NCBI RefSeq assembly: GCF_019635155.1
Contig: NZ_JAHBZY010000018.1
Span: forward strand, 1 to 64,000
Source of the DNA: Nitrosomonas sp.
GTDB taxonomy: Bacteria; Pseudomonadota; Gammaproteobacteria; Burkholderiales; Nitrosomonadaceae
Direction: 5' to 3'
DNA: 64,000 nucleotides
The translations under genes were made by a program, and so were the position numbers. Below the pieces are notes generated by a model. It did no database searches, was not told the DNA's origin, and worked only from the letters and a program-made list of their open reading frames with translations. Below, in pieces: positions 37,873 through 46,600 of this stretch. Positions within the stretch are counted from its first letter, which is position 1. Each line of letters starts with the position of its first letter.

Positions 37873-38462
37873 AGGTTCATTCTTCCTGTATGTTTTTCTT
37901 CCCGGAATTTTCAGCGTGATGCGATCAATAAACACATGCATCATACAGCAGTGCTTATGATTTTTTGAACAATCATCGTGTTACTCGGCGCATTCGATCA
38001 AATATGCTTAAAATGCCGCTGGAAGCTAATCCGGGTTTGTCGTGATTCATAAGTATTTGTATTATTGATAATAGTTAAACAAGAGTAAATGATTGCAATA
38101 ATCACGGATGGTCTTTGTTTGCCGCTGCTGACCGAGTCTATCGATATGCAACACACTCATGCGGGCAGAAAATGCTTTGTAGATAAGGCAAAATGTGCTA
38201 TTTATTAACGATTATGTAATAAAAATTTTGTTTTAGAATACATGGCATGAACGATTATTTATGCGGATAATTTTTTATGCTTGCTGTGCTCTCGATCGCA
38301 TCGAACGAGAATGACCAATAAAAAAGTGGGAAACAATAAAAAGCATCACGCAAAGCCCATCGTCATATCCAGGATTGCACGCCGTATGCGGCTTGCATTT
38401 GTTGGCTTGTCGCGAGCCGCTGGGTTTCCATTTTTTGATAAATATTCAAGAGGTACTATCTT
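37873..38462. other. intergenic region between divergent genes
   Basis: About 590 bp between the sulfotransferase gene and the D,D-carboxypeptidase gene. It must hold both promoters, but no hexamer pair stands out. A 64-codon open frame at 38281-38475 is basic, has no ribosome-binding site and runs into the next gene, so I do not call it. Confidence 0.45.
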
Positions 38463-39722
38463 ATGTTCTTTTTAAACCGCGTAATGACAAAAGGACTTCT
38501 CGCCGCCGCAGTTTCATTGCTATCTTTATTTTTATTAAATCCGGTACAGGCAAATCCCCGTTATTCCTCAATTGTAATTGATGCCGATACCGGCGCCGTA
38601 TTGCATCAAGACAGTGCGGATGCGGTTCGCTATCCGGCTTCCCTGACTAAAATGATGACGTTGTATATGCTCTTCGAAGCGATGGAGCAGCGCAAAATGA
38701 CACTCGATACGCCGATGAAAGTATCGGTGCACGCCGCTTCCATGCCGCAGACCAACGTGGCTTTGCGCACTGGCGATCAGATCAAGGTGCGCGACGCGAT
38801 TCCCGCATTAATCGTTCGCTCCGCCAACGATGTGGCGGCTGTAGTAGCCGAAGCATTGGGTGGCAGCGAAGCCAATTTCGGGCGCATGATGACCGATAAA
38901 GCGCGCCAGCTGGGGATGCGCTCGACCACCTTCCGTAATGCTTCCGGTTTACCCAATGGCGAGCAAAAAACTACGGCCCGGGATATGGTGACCTTGTCGA
39001 CACGGCTGATGAAGGATTTTCCCAAGTACTATCATTATTTTTCTACACAGTCATTTAGCTATAAAGGCGTGACATACAACAGCCATAATCGCATGGTACG
39101 GAATGTTCCCGGTGTGGACGGATTGAAAACCGGCTTTATCCGCGCTTCCGGGTTTAATGTGGCTACATCCGCCAAACGCGGCAATCGCCGCGTTGTTGCG
39201 GTGGTGATGGGAGGTCATACCGCAGCTGCGCGCGATCAGCATATGGCGCAGTTGATCGACCGTAGTTTGAATCAGGGTAGTCGCGCAATCCAAGTGGCAA
39301 ATAATAGCAAGAATACTCGTGCAGCAGTGGTGTCCCCTGTGAAAGTAAATGCACCGACCCCTACCTTGAAGCCCTACCCGGAGCAGCAAAAAATGGCTGA
39401 ACCTGTTGTGACACAACGTAGCAGTACGGCAGTTACGCGAGCGCAACCGACGCAGCCGCATCCGCAACCGCGGAAAGTTGAACAGCGAACAAATGAAGGT
39501 TGGGCCGTACAGATCGGCTCCTACCATGAACCCGACCGGGCGCGTGCCAATGCGCAAGCTGCGGCTCGCTTGATACCCGGCGAAGTGGCGGTTACCGAAG
39601 TGGAAATCAGTAATCGCAAGCTATACCGGGCGCGATTGGTAGGGCTACAGGAAAATCAAGCACGCAGCGCCTGCCAAAGCTTAACCCGACAAGGGTTTGG
39701 ATGTCTGGTGGTGCGTTCATAA
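38463..39722 (+). CDS. D-alanyl-D-alanine carboxypeptidase (PBP5/PBP7-like) with SPOR domain
   Basis: A 419-aa exported peptidoglycan enzyme. A signal peptide (ending PVQA) is followed by a peptidase S11 domain with the three penicillin-binding motifs: SLTK (60-63), SAN (120-122) and KTG (222-224). A Pro/Thr-rich linker (about 285-340) leads to a C-terminal SPOR domain (about 342-419, GWAVQIGSY to RQGFGCLVVRS) that binds denuded glycan at the division site. It probably trims stem peptides during septation. It lacks the C-terminal amphipathic anchor of E. coli PBP5; the SPOR domain takes that place. Confidence 0.92.
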   Translation: MFFLNRVMTKGLLAAAVSLLSLFLLNPVQANPRYSSIVIDADTGAVLHQDSADAVRYPASLTKMMTLYMLFEAMEQRKMTLDTPMKVSVHAASMPQTNVALRTGDQIKVRDAIPALIVRSANDVAAVVAEALGGSEANFGRMMTDKARQLGMRSTTFRNASGLPNGEQKTTARDMVTLSTRLMKDFPKYYHYFSTQSFSYKGVTYNSHNRMVRNVPGVDGLKTGFIRASGFNVATSAKRGNRRVVAVVMGGHTAAARDQHMAQLIDRSLNQGSRAIQVANNSKNTRAAVVSPVKVNAPTPTLKPYPEQQKMAEPVVTQRSSTAVTRAQPTQPHPQPRKVEQRTNEGWAVQIGSYHEPDRARANAQAAARLIPGEVAVTEVEISNRKLYRARLVGLQENQARSACQSLTRQGFGCLVVRS

Positions 39723-39957
39723 AACTGATTTCAACAAGCTTTTATCTGATTGCGCGAGTGGCGTATTGAGACATCCGCCAATGCGCCATGGTGTTTTATT
39801 TTTGAATTTGTGATACTGATTTCAGTAAGTTAGCGGCAGCTAACTAGGACAAATGACCTACCTAAAATAGTACAGGACTCCCTTGTATTCGATAATTGCG
39901 AAACTTACTATTACCACCCCAATAATAAAAAGGTTTTTCCTCAAATAAGGAGGTAAT

Positions 39958-40989
39958 ATGAAAAAGAAATTCTTAGCAATATCGATTCTAATGGGCGGTC
40001 TTTCTTTACTTGGAACAGGTAATGCTGCTGTCAGTTTTGATACATTTGTAGGCAGCACAGGCGGTTCACCGATTGGGTTTGCATATGCAGGTAACAAGTT
40101 TGTCGGTTCGAACTATTTCAACAATCAGCTCTATCAAACGGATCTAAATGGCGGTAACCTTTTGCCTTTTGGAGCGCCGTTACCTATCAGCAGTGGAAGT
40201 ATCGGTGAAATTTATGTATCCAGTTCACTGGGACTCGGTGGATTCGGATCAAGCGACGCTCGTGACGTATTTGCCGGATCGGAAGCGGCCGGTAATGTTT
40301 ATCGATTTTCTAACGATGGATCAAGTCAGTCACTATTTGCCTCCGGACTGAGCGGGGATGTTCGCGGTATTGCTTTTGATCCTTATGGTGAATACGGCTT
40401 CAATATGCTCGTGACAACTCAGACTGGCAATGTCTACAGAGTTGATAGCACCGGATCTGCTTCTTTGTTAGCGAATGTTGGCGGAGACGCGGAAGGTTTG
40501 GACTTTACACCTCAAGCATTTGGTGACATTCCGGCCCATACTTTGGTGGTTGTGTCAGAAGGCACAGGGCGATTGACAGCGATAGCATCTGATGGCTCAC
40601 AAAGGGATTTGGGGCTGCACTTTGGTACACCGGAAATGCTAAGCTTTGTACCTTTAAACCTGGGCGATAGTGGTAATCCGCTCGAAGGTTTTTATGCAGC
40701 TAATTATCCAGACAATGTGATAAAGGCGGATGCAAGCGAGTTTCTGGCTTATAAGGGGGATGCAGTTATTACCGATGAAGGTAATCACCATATGTATCAC
40801 ATCTATTGGGATAATGCGATCGGTGCATTCAATACCAGTGATATCGGTATGTTTCCAAATCAACCGGAAGATGGAATTTTTCTTACTGCGGCTATCTTAA
40901 CTCCGGTACCGGAACCTGAAACTTATGCTATGTTACTGAGTGGATTGGGTATATTGGGGTTTATGGTACGTCGTCGCAGGATTTCTTAG
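39958..40989 (+). CDS. PEP-CTERM protein with beta-propeller-like repeats
   Basis: A 343-aa secreted protein with a signal peptide (ending GNAA), a body of repeated blades of the type GNVYRFSNDGSS / GNVYRVDSTGSAS that suggest a beta-propeller, and a C-terminal PEP-CTERM signal (VPEPETY, hydrophobic helix, RRRRIS). A perfect AAGGAGGT lies before the ATG. Function unknown; a surface or matrix role is implied by the sorting signal. Confidence 0.85.
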   Translation: MKKKFLAISILMGGLSLLGTGNAAVSFDTFVGSTGGSPIGFAYAGNKFVGSNYFNNQLYQTDLNGGNLLPFGAPLPISSGSIGEIYVSSSLGLGGFGSSDARDVFAGSEAAGNVYRFSNDGSSQSLFASGLSGDVRGIAFDPYGEYGFNMLVTTQTGNVYRVDSTGSASLLANVGGDAEGLDFTPQAFGDIPAHTLVVVSEGTGRLTAIASDGSQRDLGLHFGTPEMLSFVPLNLGDSGNPLEGFYAANYPDNVIKADASEFLAYKGDAVITDEGNHHMYHIYWDNAIGAFNTSDIGMFPNQPEDGIFLTAAILTPVPEPETYAMLLSGLGILGFMVRRRRIS

Positions 40990-41009
40990 ATTATATGTAA
41001 CGATGCTTT

Positions 41010-41043
41010 ATGGCAGAGGTACCGGAGTTCCTCTGCCATTTTC
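41010..41043 (+). terminator. terminator after the PEP-CTERM gene
   Basis: A perfect 10-bp stem ATGGCAGAGG/CCTCTGCCAT with a 10-nt loop and TTTTC after it, 20 bp downstream of the stop. It sits between convergent genes and may serve both. Confidence 0.85.
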
Positions 41044-41051
41044 TATTACGA

Positions 41052-41597
41052 TCACTGCGCATTCCAAGGCGCAATATTACGTTCCGTCATCAGCCTGTGT
41101 TGACGGATGCCGGCATCATCAAAGTTAGCTTGTTCAAATGCATTGATCTGATAAACACCGGATGCGACATGAATCTCGATATGTCCATCGGCCACTGCAA
41201 TATGGTTGCTGCCATCTTTATGCATTTGGATACTGAAGCGAGTTCCGAGATCCTTAATGATGACATTGCCGACTTTTACTTCTAACTTATTGGCGGCAGC
41301 TTTCTGGATGTCGAAATATACATTTCCCCTGAACAATTCCACATGTAGCGGCTCACCGTCCTTGACAGCGACAAAACTGCGCGTATCCAAGGCCATCTCA
41401 ATACCCGGTGCTATAGACGTTGCTAACAGTTCTTCCGATTTTGTTTCATAAAACCGTACACTATGCGGTTTGCCGAAATACCATGTCATGAGTCCGAGAA
41501 AAACGCAAAATCCCATGATGGCGCAGTGAATCATAAAACGCCGCCAACTAAAAACGAAAGAAAATGGTTCGATCACGGGTGGTTCGGGTTTTTGCAT
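41052..41597 (-). CDS. FecR-domain protein (orphan, shortened)
   Basis: A 181-aa protein with one membrane helix (about 29-48) and a periplasmic FecR domain (RSFVAVKDGEPLHVELFRGNVYFDI, VKVGNVIIKDLGTRFSI, VADGHIEI). FecR proteins pass signals from TonB receptors to ECF sigma factors, but here the usual cytoplasmic anti-sigma N-terminus and the C-terminal STN-like part are missing, and no sigma factor gene is adjacent. The ATG at 41597 is chosen over a TTG at 41609. It could be a stripped-down regulator or a remnant. Confidence 0.7.
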   Translation of the reverse strand: MQKPEPPVIEPFSFVFSWRRFMIHCAIMGFCVFLGLMTWYFGKPHSVRFYETKSEELLATSIAPGIEMALDTRSFVAVKDGEPLHVELFRGNVYFDIQKAAANKLEVKVGNVIIKDLGTRFSIQMHKDGSNHIAVADGHIEIHVASGVYQINAFEQANFDDAGIRQHRLMTERNIAPWNAQ

Positions 41598-41732
41598 GTT
41601 GATAAGCAAAAAAATTGAAAGCAGAAATTATATACTGTTGATCGTAATTTTTTTAGCCTGAAATTGAGTCGATTGGTTACAAGAAGCAAAAATTGCCCGG
41701 TGCGTCAGGAAATACTGAGATGTTGCGTTACA

Positions 41733-43643
41733 TCATTGTTTCGCTGGTTGTAGCGCGCGACGCAGGCGCCCCTTGACCGGCTTGACGCGATCAAATGCTA
41801 ATCCGCTGCTGCCTTCACCACGGCCGGTTTGTTTCTTCACGCCGAGCCAACAAAAGACTTGACCATTGTTCCAGCGGGTACGCTGATACGCCTGCGTGAC
41901 TTGAATACCGGCTCGGGGAACTTCCTCTTCATGCAGAAAATAAGGTTGCGGCGGTTGCTGGTCGAGCCCCTCCCGCAACAATACCGTACGTGGTTTGACC
42001 TTTTCGGGTGGATTAGGATCGCCGAGGATAATTCGCGGCATCGATGCACGCTGCAATTGGATTTCGCGGTTGTTGCCGTCCAGATGCACCGGAATCATCG
42101 GAATCCAATTTTCCGGAACACCTTGCATCAATTGATAGCGAATGGTCGCATTCGATTCGGGAATTTCCGGAACGACTAAACCGCCTTCGATCTCACTATC
42201 CAGAATACTTTCCAGACGACTGAAGAGTTCACGGCCAGCTTCGTTGCCCGGTTTGCTGCGGCCTGTTGCCAGCGGAATGCGTTGCTCGATGCCCCACACC
42301 ATGTTGGCCACTTCATCGCGGACGAACCATAACGCATCAAAGGGTTTTCCTTCCTGAATCTTGGGTACGGTTGGCAACAGTATCAGCGATGTGTCGGCGC
42401 GAACGTTATCGCTACCTTTGACGGTAAGGTTATACATGGCCCAGCGCTGCCAATCTTCGTCGCTGCCGGAGCCCGATGCCGTTATCCAGAATCGTTCGCC
42501 GAACACATTGGTAACTGTCAGGCCTTGTACATTGGCGATACTGCCGACCGGTAACTGGAAAGGCACCAAAAACCAATCGTTGGCATAAACCAAGCCGAAT
42601 TCCATCAACAGCAGCTTATTGATATCGGTGGTATCGGGTTTGATATCGCCAAAATTGGTTTTGCCTTCTTCAAATGCCCACCAGCGTGTATTCGGCATTC
42701 CTTCGAATTGCAGAGCGGTCGGGAAGAACGACAGCGTGGTGGTTCCTTCCACCGTGCTATCGTTACCTGCGCCCAGGCTTTTCTGGGACGGATCAACATC
42801 CAAGTTGTACCAATCCAAGCGGCCTTGGTAGTATTCCTCGGCAGTCATAATTTTTTCCGTGCCAATTTGCGGCGCCGCGACTGCGAATTGATACTCCAAT
42901 TGTTGAGGTTGCCAGGCATCGTTCCGGCCTTGAACCGGCTGATAAAACAATTGCTCGTACCATTGCACGAATTTGCTAGCCAAGTCATCTATGGTTGTTT
43001 TGTCGCTGTCATTCGCTAAGGTAATACCGTCGTAGGCATGGTGCAAGATATCGGCTTTTAAATAAAAATACAGATTGGCGCCATCCATCGCGCGCCCCGC
43101 CAGCGCCGAGAAACTTTGCCACACCGCCGGATGCGCGGTCAAAGAAGCATCGTCGCGGCTTGCAGGGTCGGGTTCGGCGATTTGATAGCCAGCATGTTGC
43201 AGGTATTGCGGTTTCAACGCGGATAAACCGGCCAACTGCAAATATTTGAGCCATTGCCGGCCCATCAGCAGGCGGATATCCAGCGAAAGAATATGCTGCT
43301 GGCCGTTGTAGGGGAATGGACGCTGTTCGACGATTGCTTCCAGCGGTGCGGAACGGTCGAAATCCTGAACGGCAGCATCGCCCGGTTGATACTTGGTCAG
43401 TTCGGTGGTCGCCATATGCGCTTTTGCGAAGATTGGCGATCCGGCGTCGTCGCCTTTGAATTCCCCTGTTTGCCATTGTTTGCACAGCATCCACAGCGGA
43501 TCGCGGATTTCAGCGCGCAATGCGCGAGTGAAGTTTTTCGTGCGAGGCCGTCCTTCCAGGCGATTCCACAGCACCACGGTGGGTAATAAGATCTTGCGAT
43601 CGATGACTTCCTGGATATTTTCTATCGCAATAAAATCGTTCAT
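41733..43643 (-). CDS. giant-cluster protein D, 636 aa, function unknown
   Basis: Last gene of the unusual minus-strand cluster. It has no signal peptide or membrane segment. A compact motif near the N-terminus (residues 48-71, DPLWMLCKQWQTGEFKGDDA then GSPI) and a C-terminal segment (QAYQRTRWNNGQVFCWLG, then GRGEGSSGLAFDRVKP) look like conserved family blocks; Trp and Asp/Glu-rich segments dominate between. I recall similar uncharacterised proteins beside the partner giants in other bacteria, but know no function. The ATG at 43643 lies 3 bp after the preceding stop, with GAGAG upstream; a TTG at 43649 would overlap it. Confidence 0.72.
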   Translation of the reverse strand: MNDFIAIENIQEVIDRKILLPTVVLWNRLEGRPRTKNFTRALRAEIRDPLWMLCKQWQTGEFKGDDAGSPIFAKAHMATTELTKYQPGDAAVQDFDRSAPLEAIVEQRPFPYNGQQHILSLDIRLLMGRQWLKYLQLAGLSALKPQYLQHAGYQIAEPDPASRDDASLTAHPAVWQSFSALAGRAMDGANLYFYLKADILHHAYDGITLANDSDKTTIDDLASKFVQWYEQLFYQPVQGRNDAWQPQQLEYQFAVAAPQIGTEKIMTAEEYYQGRLDWYNLDVDPSQKSLGAGNDSTVEGTTTLSFFPTALQFEGMPNTRWWAFEEGKTNFGDIKPDTTDINKLLLMEFGLVYANDWFLVPFQLPVGSIANVQGLTVTNVFGERFWITASGSGSDEDWQRWAMYNLTVKGSDNVRADTSLILLPTVPKIQEGKPFDALWFVRDEVANMVWGIEQRIPLATGRSKPGNEAGRELFSRLESILDSEIEGGLVVPEIPESNATIRYQLMQGVPENWIPMIPVHLDGNNREIQLQRASMPRIILGDPNPPEKVKPRTVLLREGLDQQPPQPYFLHEEEVPRAGIQVTQAYQRTRWNNGQVFCWLGVKKQTGRGEGSSGLAFDRVKPVKGRLRRALQPAKQ

Positions 43644-43645
43644 GG

Positions 43646-46600
43646 TCAACTCTCAATGTTGGATTTGAATTGCACCGCATTATTAAAGGCGAAATCAAGC
43701 GTCATCATGATCGGGTAGCGGGTTACCGAAGAGATCACGGCCGGCAGGAAGCGGGCGTACTCCGTTTCATTCCAATGCGCCGGTTCAACCGCACGTTTTC
43801 CGGCCATATCCAGGGTTTCGTGCAAGGTATCAACCAAGTCCTGCCATTGCCAGTGTCCGGTAAAGTTTGCGGGCAGCGCCAATAGCAACGACTGCGGGGC
43901 TTCGCAATTAGGACGGTCATAATGGAATGTCAATCCGGTAGTTTCTTGCGTAGTGGGAATGACTTCAGTCCATTCGTCGAGCAATAACCCGCAGATCGCC
44001 GCATTTTGTGCAAAAGCATCGACATAGTGCGCGGTATACAATAATTTGTCGCTATCGATCACAAACAGCTCGGAAGTGCCAGGCTGGGTGTCGGGATATT
44101 GCAACGCCAGCCAATGATCGTCGGTGCGGTACGGAAATTGTAATGGCGTCAGATTTAGACCGCTATTGTTCAACGCTTCGCCAAATTGCATGACGCTTTC
44201 CCAGCGTTGCAATTTTTCCCGTACTCGCGCGACGCCGTAAAGCCAATTGTCTTCAGGAAAATCCACACCCAGATCATTTTTCTGATAATTCAGCAGTTGC
44301 GCACGATTGTCGTAGCTTTGCTGCCATTCACCGCCATGCGCGGCGGTGAGATTAAATTCGGGCAGGATAACGAAATCTTCGTGCGTCAATTGCCGGATTG
44401 CCTGTGTCAACTCCTCAATGCGTTTCTCGGCTGATGTCGAGGCGTCACCGGTGATCAAAGCGTTTGCCGCCGTCAGGCGTTTGTCGATATCCGTTGCCAA
44501 GTCTTGTGCTTTGGCCTGTAGAGATTGCGCAAAACTGATGATAGCTTTTTTGTTGTCGGCAATATCCAATGGCTGCGTATCATGCAGCGCAATGTCACTT
44601 TCCCGAGCGAACATCGACGCATACAGTGCGCCAACCTGACCGGCGGTTGCCAACAAGTTTTCGAGAATCGACAAGCTGCTCTGGAAACTGGTCTTATGCG
44701 TCGTGTTCAGTGCGGTGAGCAAATCGTCCGGATCGTTCGATGCCGGGATCGGAATCGATTCGGTCGTGATCAATAATGCCGCTTCCATGAGGTATTGCAT
44801 TTTGTTTTCAACCGGCGTCGACGGATCCAGCGCTCCAAAATCGGTGATGCGCTGCTCGAATTCTTGCAGCGATGCTTGCCAGCGGGTAACAATGTCTTGC
44901 AGTTTTTCAAGCAAAGCGAGAAATTGAACACGCCGCCAGTCGTAAACGAAACCGGTTGCCGCGCCGGTCAAGCCGAATTGATTGACCGCATGCGCAATTG
45001 GCAAATAACCGTTGATCATTTCATCGAGATGATTGAGCGCATTACTTTCTGCAACGGCTGGATCGGCATCGTTCAGCCAAGTGTCGATTTGCGTTTTCAA
45101 AGCATTCAAGGCTGTTTGTTGCGGCAACAGCAAATCGCGCACTGCGGTGACTTTTTCCGCACGGATTGTTGCGGCGCTGTCTTCTTCTTGCGATGCTTCG
45201 TTCGGCAGTTTCACGTCGGTGGTTTTGAGCGGGCGCGATTGCGTGATTAAAGCTTTCAGGTCGTGCAGCATCGGCATCACTTCAAAGAGCGAGAATTTTC
45301 CGGGCAGCTTGCCGCGGTATTGGATCTTGATGTCACTGTCGACGCGCACGCCGGGGATGGCATAAACATAGGTCAGGATGCGATCGTCAAGCGCGGTCAT
45401 TTGCTGCTGATCACTCGACAGCATATACACCAGGTCGATTGCCAGCAAGCCCAAATCCTGCGCGCTGACTGTTTGTTGTTCCTGTTGCGCGTTGCCGTGA
45501 TGGTAGTAGTCGACGGTGCAGAAAATATCGCTCATCACTGGCAGCAATTGCGTTAACCATTGATTGACGGCCGGTTCGGCTTTGGCGCGCGGCGTGCTGT
45601 TGGCAGGGTCGCCGGGGTTCAATCCGGCGCGCAAATGCAAGCCGACGCGATGCGTGAGCGTGACACCGCTACGCGGTGTTTGCACCACTTCCGGAACCGG
45701 TGGGAAATGCCCTTTGCTGAAGGCATCCAGCGTACCGGCGGCGCGCTCGTAATTGCCTCGCACTACTTGGTATACGCCTTCCGCCATCGCCAGATCGGCA
45801 ACGGCATCGTTAATATTCATGATATGTTGCACTTCGCGGTTTATTGCATCCAGCTTGTTCTGCTCGGTGATCGTGGGTAATGCCGCAATACCGAACGGAT
45901 AATTCCGGTTTACGCCGGTCTGCGCTTGCACATGTTCGATTAACGCCAAACCGTCGACGACATTGCGGGCTTCCACCGCACTGATCGGTGCATCGCTCGC
46001 GCTTTTGGTGGTCGATAACCGGTCACCCGCAAGCGGAAATTGCTTGCGCAGATCGAAAATGATGCTGTCGAGGAACAGATCACCGGCATCGTGTAAGCCG
46101 CGCTCCAGATAATACCCCAGCAATGATGAAAGACTTTGGCCATTGCGCATACCGTCGATGACATTCATCGCCAGCCGCACGCGTTCGGAAGTGAGATTGA
46201 CTGCCAGACTGTCGGGGTTGCTGGGCGTGGCATTGGCCAGATAACCATTGCGTAACACTGCAGCGGTGACGGCATGATTCAAGGAAGGCGCATGAATATA
46301 GCCGAAATTCTTGTCGTCGGTGACCAAGGGCGCTTGACCGGGTTTGTTGAAAATCTTATCGAGTTCTCCGGTCAGTTCGACGGGCACCAGATTTTTGTTT
46401 TCCGGCCTGACATCTTCCAGCCAGGCATAAGCACCCAGGTAGCAACCATGTGAGTCATTAGCATTAACATTATCCGGTACGGTGCCGGGGAGTGGTTGCG
46501 CCGGAGTGGTTATTTGCTGCATGATGTCGAGCTGTACATTCAATAATCCCAGCCACCAGGCGTCGAGACGGTAGCTGCAGCAATCAATGTGTTCGGCGAA

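Noticed and set aside
38281-38475. 64-codon basic frame before the carboxypeptidase gene
   Set aside because: It overlaps the next gene and lacks a ribosome-binding site.
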